From contig JAHYJN010000004.1 in assembly GCA_019428905.1 (NCBI GenBank), forward strand, positions 1-64,000: a DNA stretch of 64,000 nt. The letters are read 5' to 3'. Both the position numbers and the translations under genes were made by a program. The notes under the pieces are model-generated. The model was not told where the DNA came from, made no database searches, and worked only from the letters and a program-made list of their open reading frames with translations. Shown here piece by piece: positions 25,683-34,218 of the stretch. The stretch comes from Candidatus Brevefilum sp. GTDB taxonomy: Bacteria > Chloroflexota > Anaerolineae > Anaerolineales > Anaerolineaceae. Every line of letters starts with the position of its first letter. The first letter of the stretch is position 1.

Positions 25683-28600
25683 TTGGCAAATCTTAACCCC
25701 TCCAGGACTATTCCTGATTTTACACCTGATGATATTCTTACTTTAGGTGATCAGTTAGTGTCAATGACGGATTATCCAAGCCAAAAGGGGTTATTTGAGG
25801 CCTTTCTTGAGGAGCATTTTGGTGGGAAACCAGTGATTTGGTTAAAATCACCTCATAAATCCATCACCAATAATTTACCCAGAGCGACCTTCCCCTTTGA
25901 TCCAGATATTGGGTCGCCTGGTGAATCTGACGGTGAGCTGCAACCCCGTACCTTTACAAAAGACCATGTCCACTGGGCAGTTATTCCGCTTAAACGGGAT
26001 GACTCACTGTTTGGTAATTTAATTCTCCAACGCGAGCGCCCATTTATTCAATCTGAACTTGACCAACTGCTCAAGATCAGCAAGGTTGCAGGTCTGGCAA
26101 TCTACGCTACTTTGCAAGATCTCCTCCACCATTGGCGCCAAAAGCAGCTCAACCTGGTACGTTCAGTGACCGGGCGCATCTCACAAATCACAGACCTGGA
26201 GATTCTGACAACTGAAATATCCCATCTCATTCAAGAGACATTTGATTATTATTACGTAGCCGTTTTTTTGATCCATGAAAACACTGGTCGTTTGCATTTT
26301 AAAGCCAGTGCAGGATCAGATGAAAGCGACCGGCCAGAATTTGAAGGTGAGTCGCATCCCGGCTTTGCACTGGGCGAGCACATGATCGGTCATGTAGCGA
26401 AAACAGGTCGTGAATTGATGGCAAATAATGTTGAAGATGAGCCGCGATATCAGGCGGTTGACTCATTAGCTGCCACAAAAGCAGAGGTTGTAATCCCGCT
26501 CAAAATTGAATCCCGGATATTTGGTGTTCTGGATATCCAGGCTGACACAAAACATGCCTTCGATAAAGACGATCTGATGGTTTTGCGCGCCCTGGCTGAT
26601 AATATCGCCATCGCCATTGAAAGCACCCGGTTGTATCAGGGGGTTCAGAAACGGGCCGAACAGCTGACCACGGTTTCTGATGTCAGCCGGGCGATTACAT
26701 CTATCCTAGATATTGATGAACTCCTCCAAAAAATCGTTAACTTGATCCATGATCGTTTTCAATTCCCGTATGTTCACCTTTACACCATTGACAATATACA
26801 TCAACAGATCTCGTTTAAAGCTGGCAGCGGTGCGAGAACACATCTTTATGACGAGGCAGGGGTCTCGTTTGATATTCACTCAGAGGCTGGCATTTTACCT
26901 TGGGTGGTGCAGCATCGACGCACAAAACGTGTAGGGGATGTGGAAAAAGAACCGCTCTATCGTAAAGCGTTGGTTGCACAGGCGATCAACGGATCGGAAA
27001 TGGCTGTGCCGTTGTCATTCGGTGGCGAAATACTGGGCGTGTTAGACCTGCAAAGTGATGAAAAAAACACCTTCAGTGAAGACGATCAACAGCTGATGGA
27101 AACCTTGGCTGATAACCTTGCAATTGCGATCCGAAATGCCCGCCTTTATCGTTCAGAGAAATGGCGTAGACAGGTGGCTGAAAGTTTACGCGATATCGCC
27201 GGATTGCTGTCTGATAACATCGCACAGGAAGGTGTACTAAACGCCATTCTTGACCAACTTCAAAAAACCTTGCCATGCGATATCGCGGTAATCTGGCTGT
27301 TTGACACCAACCAGGTCAATAATGAAGACCTAACGTCAAGAAGATTATCATTAGCGGCTTACAAAACTGCGCAGGCTTATCCCCCCGAAGGTTTGGCCTC
27401 GCTGTCCTTTGCACCTGATAAGTGGACAAAGGCTGTTTTATCCCAGCGAGAACCAAAAATCCGCCAACCAGATGAACCGATCGGACCCATCGCTGAGCAT
27501 TATGAACTTGATCCGGATTACTCAGCGATCGCAGCACCTCTGTCTACTGGCGATGAAGTCCTGGGGATGTTAACCATGATCCACCACACACCTGGCCGCT
27601 ATGGAGATGAATCTCAGAAGATCACCTCAGCATTTGCAAGTTATGCAGCCATTGCCATAAAAAATACCCGCTTGTATGCCACTTCCCAGGAACAAGCCTG
27701 GATCTCAACCATCCTGCTGCAAGTCGCCAATGCCATCCAATCTTCAACCAATCTGGATGAATTAATGGCCACCATTGTTCGGCTGACCCCAATGGTGGTC
27801 GGTGTCAAAGGCTGTGCGCTCTTTTTACGCGTCCCTGAGAGTAAGGTTTTCCAATTATCAGCTATGTACGGTATTGGTGATTCAACAGAAGCGGTAAAGC
27901 TTGATCAACCCTTACCATTGATTGCTCCACCGATATTAGAAGAGTTGTTATTCGTTAAGGAACCTTTGCTCGTCAGGAACCCAGAAGAAGACCTCAACTT
28001 GCCAGAGGATTTAGCGCTGCAACTAGCAATAAACAGGCTGATCCTTTTTCCACTCATGGCGCGAAACGAGGTCTTGGGCGCATTTCTTCTGGCAAATGAA
28101 GTTAATCCAACTCAAGAAGAGCAGCTTTCGGATGTTCTGACCGGGGAACGCCACAAAATCGTTCAAGGGATCATGCAACAAACGGCTGTCGCCATAGAAA
28201 ATATTCGTTTGAATGAAGCCCGCCAGGAAGAAGCCTACATTTCCGCGGTCTTACTGCAAGCGGCCCAAGCCACGGTGAGCAGTGCGAATTTACACGACAC
28301 ACTCGACTCGATGGTTAATATCATGCCCATTCTAGTCGGCATCGATGCCAGCCTGATCTACCTGTGGGACAATAACGATCGGCACTTCAAAACATCCCAT
28401 GCTACGATCAAAACTTTAAATGAGGCCGATAATCTCATCGGCACTGTTTTCCAACCTGGTGATTTCCCAATGTTGGATGCGGTCATCAATAACAACCGCC
28501 CCATTGTTTATCCCTTTGTCGAAACTGCCCTGCCACCCGAAGACTGGGACTTAGCCCTGCCTGATGAAGGCCAAATTGATCCCACGCCTGTACTGCAAAC

Positions 28601-29555
28601 CCATTATCCCTTATTGATGGGTTTTCCATTATCAGTCAAAGATGAATTTTTCGGGGTGCTACTCGCTGAAGATGAAAATTATGCCACCAACCGTGAGCGC
28701 CGTTTTGAATTGTTATGGGGAATTGCGCAACAGGCATCCCTTGCGATCCAGAATGACCTGCTAAACAAAGAAATGCTCGATCGACAGCGCATTGAACGGG
28801 AATTCCAGCTGGCCAGGGAGATTCAACAGACACTCCTTCCTGATCATATTTTCTCGATACCAGGTTGGGAGATGGATGTTCGCTGGGAGACCGCCCGCCA
28901 GGTTGGTGGTGACTTTTATGACTATTTTATGCTTAGCGATGGTCGCTTGGCCTTTGTGATCGCTGATGTCTCAGATAAAGGTCTGGCTGCCTCGCTTTAT
29001 ATGGCTGTCACCCGTACACTTTTACGGGCTGCAGCAGAAGGATTTAATTCCCCTGCCAAGACATTAGAACACGTCAACTCGTTATTATTGAATAACTCCC
29101 AAGATGGCTTATTTGTGACCACATTCTACGGGATTTTATCTGTAGATGATGGTTTGCTCTCTTATACCATTGCCGGTCATAACCCCCCGATCATCATCCG
29201 TCACGGGCAAAACGACATCATCACGTTAGAAAGAGGTGGCATCGCCATCGGTGCTCTACCGGATATTTCTCTATCTGATCATCAAATAACACTCAACCCT
29301 GGTGACTGCCTTGTCCTCTACACAGATGGGGTCACCGAAGCTTTCAATCTTAAGGACCAAATGTATGGTGATGATCGCTTTATGCGCTTGTTAGGTAATT
29401 TAATCGGGAAATCAGCCTCTTCAGTGCTCGAAGCATTAGAAGCAGATCTGGCACTATTTCGGGATGGCGCCCCCCTAAGCGATGACACCACCATGCTGGC
29501 TATCTGCAGAGCGAGATCATTGGGAGACAATCACAGGGACTTGCGTGCCGCGTAA
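25683..29555 (+). CDS. Six-GAF-domain PP2C (SpoIIE/RsbU-type) phosphatase
   Basis: A 1290-residue cytoplasmic sensor phosphatase. About six GAF-like domains lie in tandem (~30-150, 160-315, 330-490, 510-660, 675-840, 855-1010), several marked by repeated linkers such as ILLQVANAIQSS and VLLQAAQATVSS. A short helical linker leads to a PP2C domain (~1040-1285) with its metal-binding Asp residues in QVGGDFYDYF, IADVSDKG, YTDGVTEAF and SDDTTML. It probably dephosphorylates the STAS domain encoded 2 bp upstream. The TTG start follows a GGGGG stretch. The 3' end overlaps the convergent ParB-like/Usp gene by 39 bp. Confidence 0.85.
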   Translation: MANLNPSRTIPDFTPDDILTLGDQLVSMTDYPSQKGLFEAFLEEHFGGKPVIWLKSPHKSITNNLPRATFPFDPDIGSPGESDGELQPRTFTKDHVHWAVIPLKRDDSLFGNLILQRERPFIQSELDQLLKISKVAGLAIYATLQDLLHHWRQKQLNLVRSVTGRISQITDLEILTTEISHLIQETFDYYYVAVFLIHENTGRLHFKASAGSDESDRPEFEGESHPGFALGEHMIGHVAKTGRELMANNVEDEPRYQAVDSLAATKAEVVIPLKIESRIFGVLDIQADTKHAFDKDDLMVLRALADNIAIAIESTRLYQGVQKRAEQLTTVSDVSRAITSILDIDELLQKIVNLIHDRFQFPYVHLYTIDNIHQQISFKAGSGARTHLYDEAGVSFDIHSEAGILPWVVQHRRTKRVGDVEKEPLYRKALVAQAINGSEMAVPLSFGGEILGVLDLQSDEKNTFSEDDQQLMETLADNLAIAIRNARLYRSEKWRRQVAESLRDIAGLLSDNIAQEGVLNAILDQLQKTLPCDIAVIWLFDTNQVNNEDLTSRRLSLAAYKTAQAYPPEGLASLSFAPDKWTKAVLSQREPKIRQPDEPIGPIAEHYELDPDYSAIAAPLSTGDEVLGMLTMIHHTPGRYGDESQKITSAFASYAAIAIKNTRLYATSQEQAWISTILLQVANAIQSSTNLDELMATIVRLTPMVVGVKGCALFLRVPESKVFQLSAMYGIGDSTEAVKLDQPLPLIAPPILEELLFVKEPLLVRNPEEDLNLPEDLALQLAINRLILFPLMARNEVLGAFLLANEVNPTQEEQLSDVLTGERHKIVQGIMQQTAVAIENIRLNEARQEEAYISAVLLQAAQATVSSANLHDTLDSMVNIMPILVGIDASLIYLWDNNDRHFKTSHATIKTLNEADNLIGTVFQPGDFPMLDAVINNNRPIVYPFVETALPPEDWDLALPDEGQIDPTPVLQTHYPLLMGFPLSVKDEFFGVLLAEDENYATNRERRFELLWGIAQQASLAIQNDLLNKEMLDRQRIEREFQLAREIQQTLLPDHIFSIPGWEMDVRWETARQVGGDFYDYFMLSDGRLAFVIADVSDKGLAASLYMAVTRTLLRAAAEGFNSPAKTLEHVNSLLLNNSQDGLFVTTFYGILSVDDGLLSYTIAGHNPPIIIRHGQNDIITLERGGIAIGALPDISLSDHQITLNPGDCLVLYTDGVTEAFNLKDQMYGDDRFMRLLGNLIGKSASSVLEALEADLALFRDGAPLSDDTTMLAICRARSLGDNHRDLRAA

Positions 29556-31265
29556 AACGCCATCGACAGTACTGCCAAATAGGATCTCAAACACAGGCGA
29601 CCGACCATACCCACCCATCAAGATCATATCAGCCCGAATTTCTTCTGCTGCCTGCAGGATGACCAGGCTGATACGTCCTGTGCGTTTTCTAAAGACCTGG
29701 CTGACACAACGTACGCCTAAATAATCCTTGGCTTCTGACAACCTTCTTTTCCCCCGCACCTCATCATCATCAACCACCAGCACCGAAAGATGCTTATTAT
29801 ATCGACTGGCCAGGTAAGCCGCAATATATAGCGCTTCTTTGCCTTTTTGACTGCCGTCGTAAGCGAGTAAGAGATGGTTCATCCTGCTCAACCGCTCGCA
29901 GACAAACAGCAGAGGTCGAGTGCTTTTTCTTACAATTGTTCGCGTGCCAGATTTAAGCCTGGCAAAAATATTGGTCGAAGGCGGGTGGTTTAACTTCAAT
30001 GTCACCAGGTCATTCACTTTTGCCCGTTCACAAATCGTCTCTGCAATCTTCCCCTGCGCGAATACCAGGTTACCACCGATACCTGACTGCTGCAGGCGCT
30101 CAGAAAAAGACCGTGACAAATCTTCATCGGAAATACGTTTTTCTCCCCATTCGTGAGCCCGTCTGATTGCCAAACCACGCACATCCGCTTTTTCCATCTC
30201 GGCGATGATAATGGCTTGCTCGAGGGCGATCCAGCTTTCGGGGCTTCCACTAAGGGGTACCAGGATATCTGAAAATAAACTATCTCGCTCAACTTGTTTT
30301 TGTTGGTGCCATTCTCCAGGTGTAGAGAAATTTTCCAATTGATCAGGAATAAGCGCTTGTAGGATCTTTCGACCAGTACGCCGTAGCACACGGAAAAAGC
30401 GTTTGCCATGCACACTTAATAGATCAGAAGCGGCTTTGTCTGGTCGAATGGACCAACCCAACTCCTGTTCCATATACGATTGGTGATCCAATATCCAGAT
30501 ATAAAGGTCCGTTTCTGTCCTGCCAGGAAATTCACCCAGCAAGTTTTGTTCACGAATGGTCTCTATCACCGGCATATAGACATGATTGAACCAATGCCAA
30601 ACAGCTTCTTCCCAGGGAATTTCTCGCTGTTGTTCTAAACCCATATAATGCCGGTGCACTCGAATATGTTCCTCAAGAATCGGGTACTGACCTGGAAATG
30701 TGAGTTTGAATTCGACATCCGGGATGAGGGTATCGATTTTTGTTTCTTCAAGAAATTCGCTCAATTCTGCTTTTAAGATGATGTCCTCAGGAGAATCATC
30801 CGGGGCCAACGGCACCTTGGTCTGGATCTCAGTCACATATGCTTCGATATGATCAATTCCCATTTGTTTGGCAATTGAGACCCGATGGTTTCCATCCAAG
30901 ACAAAATACACCTCACCGATCTTGTAAACAAGTATCGGCGGTAAACCCGTGGATCCCGGAGAAGTCATAGCGGCTTTAACATTCGCCCAACGTTCTTCAT
31001 CGTTATCTCGGAGCGGCAAAAAATTTCGGTCAAAATCCTGGTAACGGTTGACACTGCCCACAATCGCACTTAGTGGGATGTCCTTGACGCCTTTTGATGA
31101 AAGACTGTGCGTTTGCATTTTTTGGGTGATCTCATCGAAGCGGAGTAAATCCAACGATTCTCCAGTGATGGTTGACCAAAAACGCTGCATGCGAGCTTTG
31201 GCGCGCGCTTGTCGGAAATCCTCCAAAGCCCTTGAGTATTCAATTTTGCTTTTATTGTCAGGCAT
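29517..31265 (-). CDS. ParB-like domain fused to two universal stress domains
   Basis: A 582-residue protein of unusual design. A ParB/sulfiredoxin-like domain lies at ~60-150 (LPPILVYKIGEVYF, then LDGNHRVSIAKQMG). A middle region (~150-310), rich in Trp, His and Tyr, is not recognised with confidence. Two Usp domains follow (~335-455 and ~458-582). The second has the ATP-binding pattern GGYGRSPVFEILFGST; the first lacks a clear version. ParB-like domains can bind CTP or act as nucleases, and Usp domains bind ATP, so nucleotide sensing is plausible. The start is ATG at 31265, preferred to GTG at 31274. Confidence 0.72.
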   Translation of the reverse strand: MPDNKSKIEYSRALEDFRQARAKARMQRFWSTITGESLDLLRFDEITQKMQTHSLSSKGVKDIPLSAIVGSVNRYQDFDRNFLPLRDNDEERWANVKAAMTSPGSTGLPPILVYKIGEVYFVLDGNHRVSIAKQMGIDHIEAYVTEIQTKVPLAPDDSPEDIILKAELSEFLEETKIDTLIPDVEFKLTFPGQYPILEEHIRVHRHYMGLEQQREIPWEEAVWHWFNHVYMPVIETIREQNLLGEFPGRTETDLYIWILDHQSYMEQELGWSIRPDKAASDLLSVHGKRFFRVLRRTGRKILQALIPDQLENFSTPGEWHQQKQVERDSLFSDILVPLSGSPESWIALEQAIIIAEMEKADVRGLAIRRAHEWGEKRISDEDLSRSFSERLQQSGIGGNLVFAQGKIAETICERAKVNDLVTLKLNHPPSTNIFARLKSGTRTIVRKSTRPLLFVCERLSRMNHLLLAYDGSQKGKEALYIAAYLASRYNKHLSVLVVDDDEVRGKRRLSEAKDYLGVRCVSQVFRKRTGRISLVILQAAEEIRADMILMGGYGRSPVFEILFGSTVDGVLRGTQVPVIVSQ

Positions 31266-31274
31266 TTCTTGCAC

Positions 31275-31660
31275 CTGCCTTTTAAAACCTTAATATTATT
31301 TTTTAGTTATCCTTATCGTTAGTCAATATTACTGAATATTCATGATTATTACAATATGTATGGGTTAATGATTTTCAACAAACTGTTAACGATGGTACAA
31401 ATTTATCATAATAATATAATTATGGGTAATATTTTCGTGATCATGATATAGTCTACCTGACATCCAATCTGGCGGAAGCAGTGGAAAAAAGCTCCCATTT
31501 GAGTGAAAACTGATCAAAATTAAAAATGTCACACATGTTCACTGCCAGAAAAACAGCGTGAAAAATTTTTCGCTGACCATTCATGCTATAATTTTAGGCA
31601 TGAATTTTAAATTTCCAGTTGAGCGCTTGCACCTCTAAAAAAGCTTGGAAACACGCATTA
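31275..31660. other. AT-rich divergent non-coding region
   Basis: This 386-bp AT-rich gap separates the ParB-like/Usp gene from the PfkB-parAB operon. It holds an extended -10 element (31584-31592) and a palindrome-like stretch around 31556-31573 (GCGTGAAAAA/TTTTTCGC). A consensus parS site (the usual TGTTTCACGTGAAACA type) was not found here. No gene is supported. Confidence 0.4.
31584..31592 (+). promoter_or_regulatory. Extended -10 promoter before the PfkB-parAB operon
   Basis: TGCTATAAT matches TGnTATAAT and lies 68 bp before the PfkB ATG. It is the best promoter candidate for the PfkB-parA-parB-amidohydrolase transcript. Confidence 0.45.
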
Positions 31661-32533
31661 ATGATTGATAAAAATAATCATGTTCAACCCATCCTAGCAG
31701 AATCGATCAATTACCTCGTTATCGGTCATCTGACGGCGGACCTTACTGAAAACGGTATTCAGCTGGGTGGGACGGCAACTTTTTCCGGTTTAACCGCTAA
31801 AGCCCTGGGGTTGCAGGTTGGAATGATCACCTCCCATGCACCGGCGTTGGATATTCAACCCATCCAATCCTTATGGATGTTGAACAAAACCAGCAGCACA
31901 ACAACCACCTTCAAGAACATCTCCAATGGAATCAGCCGAACCCAATACCTGTATCATACAGCACAACGGCTGGAAAAAGCGGATATCCCATCCTTCCAAC
32001 AAAATCCCGACATCGTTCATTTGGGTCCTGTCGCCAATGAAGTGGACCATACGATATTGCAGTGCTTCCCCAATAGCTTGAAATGCCTCACCCCCCAGGG
32101 GTGGATGCGAGCAACCAATGCTGAAGAACAAGTGATACCACGCATCTGGACCGAATCAGAGGAAACACTGCCACTTGCCGACGTTGCCGTGATCAGCCTG
32201 GAAGACGTCCAGATGAATGAGGATTTGATTGCCAGCATGGCGTGTGCCATTCCTGTATTTGTAGTTACAGAAAACAAAAAAGGCGCTCGTGTTTATTGGC
32301 ATAACGATGCCCGTTTTATCAACGCACCTGAGGTAAAATATCTAGACGATACAGGCGCTGGAGATATTTTTGCGACCGCTTTCTTTTACCGCTATTTTTA
32401 CACCAGAGATCCCTGGGAAGCCGGACGATTTGCAGTGATGCTGGCATCTTGGTCGGTCTCTCGCAGTTACCTCGACAGCATCCCCACGCCACAAGAAATC
32501 AACACAGCCAAGACGCAGCTGATAGGACATTAA
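31661..32533 (+). CDS. PfkB-family carbohydrate or nucleoside kinase
   Basis: A 290-residue ribokinase-fold kinase. The N-terminal sugar-binding region reads LGGTATFSGLTAKALG (~30-45), and the C-terminal signature DDTGAGDIFATAFFYRY (~229-245) carries the catalytic Asp and the anion hole. The substrate is unknown. The ATG at 31661 is preferred to the TTG at 31619. Only 11 bp separate it from parA. A PfkB kinase in front of parAB is not a standard arrangement and may simply reflect shared transcription. Confidence 0.82.
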   Translation: MIDKNNHVQPILAESINYLVIGHLTADLTENGIQLGGTATFSGLTAKALGLQVGMITSHAPALDIQPIQSLWMLNKTSSTTTTFKNISNGISRTQYLYHTAQRLEKADIPSFQQNPDIVHLGPVANEVDHTILQCFPNSLKCLTPQGWMRATNAEEQVIPRIWTESEETLPLADVAVISLEDVQMNEDLIASMACAIPVFVVTENKKGARVYWHNDARFINAPEVKYLDDTGAGDIFATAFFYRYFYTRDPWEAGRFAVMLASWSVSRSYLDSIPTPQEINTAKTQLIGH

Positions 32534-32544
32534 AGGATCTCCGC

Positions 32545-33348
32545 ATGGGATTGGGAAAAATTTACACGATTGTGAATCAAAAAGGTGGCGTTGGGAAAAC
32601 AACCACCGCTATCAACCTTGGGGCATACCTCGGGTATTATGGCCAGCGGGTGCTGATCATTGATATAGACCCACAATCCAACGCAACCTCCTGCCTCGGT
32701 ATCAAGAAAAACGAGGTTAACGGGGGAACGTACGAGGTTTTGATTGGCGCACAGCCGATCCTGACGCAAATTCTACACAACCCACGCTACAAACTCTCTT
32801 TGCTCCCATCTTCACCTCCCCTGGCGGGTGCTGAGATTGAATTGATCGACTTCCACAACCGGGAATACATCCTCAAAAATGTGCTTGAGCCCATCAAACA
32901 TCGTTACGATTACATTCTTGTTGATTGCCCACCCTCATTGGGCTTGTTGACTTTAAACGGACTGGTGTCAGCTATCAATGGTGTCCTGATCCCTGTTCAA
33001 TGTGAATTCTTAGCCCTGGAAGGGCTGGGGCAGTTGACCAAAACCATCAACTTGGTCAGAAATGCACTGTTCACAGATTTGGAAATTCGCGGCGTTATTC
33101 TGACAATGTTTGATGGGCGCACCAATCTGGCCAACGATGTTGTCCGCGAGGTCCAAAACCACTTTGGAGAGCTGGTCTTCGACACCATTATTCCGCGCTC
33201 AATCCGCTTGGCAGAAGCACCATCCTTTGGCATGCCCATTTCTGTCTACGCACCAGATTCAAGCGGTGCGCATGCTTATGCAGCCCTCGCAAAAGAATTG
33301 ATGATATCAGATCAGGTACAAGTCCCAATCATTCAGGAGGCAACCTAA
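32545..33348 (+). CDS. parA: Chromosome-partitioning ATPase ParA (Soj)
   Basis: A 267-residue ParA/Soj ATPase that forms ATP-dependent dimers on DNA and moves ParB-parS complexes. The deviant Walker A KGGVGKTTTAINLG starts at residue 11, followed by IIDIDPQSNAT (Walker A') near 42 and LVDCPPSLGLLTLN near 125. It is the short chromosomal type, without an N-terminal HTH. The ATG at 32545 follows AAAGGA; a longer frame from 32449 overlaps the kinase gene and is rejected. The stop overlaps the parB start by one base. Confidence 0.95.
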   Translation: MGLGKIYTIVNQKGGVGKTTTAINLGAYLGYYGQRVLIIDIDPQSNATSCLGIKKNEVNGGTYEVLIGAQPILTQILHNPRYKLSLLPSSPPLAGAEIELIDFHNREYILKNVLEPIKHRYDYILVDCPPSLGLLTLNGLVSAINGVLIPVQCEFLALEGLGQLTKTINLVRNALFTDLEIRGVILTMFDGRTNLANDVVREVQNHFGELVFDTIIPRSIRLAEAPSFGMPISVYAPDSSGAHAYAALAKELMISDQVQVPIIQEAT

Positions 33349-34214
33349 TGGCACGCAGACCCGGCCTTGGTAAAGGGTTGGATGCCCTCATTCCTGGCAA
33401 GGAAGGGGAAATTAAGCAGCCGAGTGCTGCGCAGGGGATCATGCTGATTCCAACAGAAAAAATTATCCCCAATCCGCAGCAGCCACGCACGCAATTGGAT
33501 GATCAGCTTTTAAACGAATTGGCTGCTTCCATCCTCGAACATGGCATCCTGCAACCCCTGATCGTCTCAAAACAACCGAAAATGGATGAGTATACCCTGA
33601 TTGCCGGCGAACGGCGGTGGCGGGCTGCGTCAATTGCAGGTTTAACGATGGTACCGGTGATTGAGCGCACTGTCTCTGAGCAAGGGCAACTAGAAATTGC
33701 ATTGATTGAAAACCTGCAACGTACCGACCTTACCCCCCTGGAAATGGCAGAAGCTTATCGTCACCTCTCAGATGATTTTTCACTAACCCATGAACAAATC
33801 GCAGAGCGGGTGGGTAAGAGCCGCACCAGCGTCACCAACACCATCCGCTTGCTGAATTTGCCAGATCAGGTCAGAAAATCATTGGCTGAAAACCTGATCA
33901 GCGAAGGTCACGCCCGGGCAATTCTAGGTTTGCAGACTGAACAAGCGCAGTTGGCCGCGCTCAGCACCATCCTCAGGGACAACCTGAACGTCCGCCAAAC
34001 AGAAGCACTGGTCAAAAAGTTGAGCGGTGAGAGGCCGATCAACTTACCCAAGCCCGCAGCCTCGCCCGAGGTAAGCGAGCTGGAGCACCGGCTCAGGACC
34101 TATTTTGGGACAAAAGTGAACCTGAATGATGGAAGAAACGGGGGCCGGCTGGTCATTTATTACTACTCCGATGAAGAACTCAACGCGATTCTTGACAAAA
34201 TCCTTCCCGAATGA
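33348..34214 (+). CDS. parB: Chromosome-partitioning protein ParB (Spo0J)
   Basis: A 288-residue ParB clamp protein. The N-terminal CTPase domain includes IIPNPQQPRTQLD, AGERRWRA (~82-90) and ENLQRTDLTPLEMAEAY (~122-138). The HTH domain holds LTHEQIAERVGKSRTSVTN (~148-166). A C-terminal dimerisation domain ends the chain. ParB loads at parS sites and spreads by CTP-driven sliding. The TAATG overlap with parA shows coupling. No consensus parS was noticed in the window. Confidence 0.95.
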   Translation: MARRPGLGKGLDALIPGKEGEIKQPSAAQGIMLIPTEKIIPNPQQPRTQLDDQLLNELAASILEHGILQPLIVSKQPKMDEYTLIAGERRWRAASIAGLTMVPVIERTVSEQGQLEIALIENLQRTDLTPLEMAEAYRHLSDDFSLTHEQIAERVGKSRTSVTNTIRLLNLPDQVRKSLAENLISEGHARAILGLQTEQAQLAALSTILRDNLNVRQTEALVKKLSGERPINLPKPAASPEVSELEHRLRTYFGTKVNLNDGRNGGRLVIYYYSDEELNAILDKILPE

Positions 34215-34218
34215 TCCG

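Noticed and set aside
32449-32544. N-terminal extension of ParA
   Set aside because: It overlaps the kinase gene and lacks homology; the ATG at 32545 has a good ribosome binding site.
34126-34218. N-terminal extension of the amidohydrolase
   Set aside because: It lies within parB in another frame; the ATG at 34219 begins the conserved domain.
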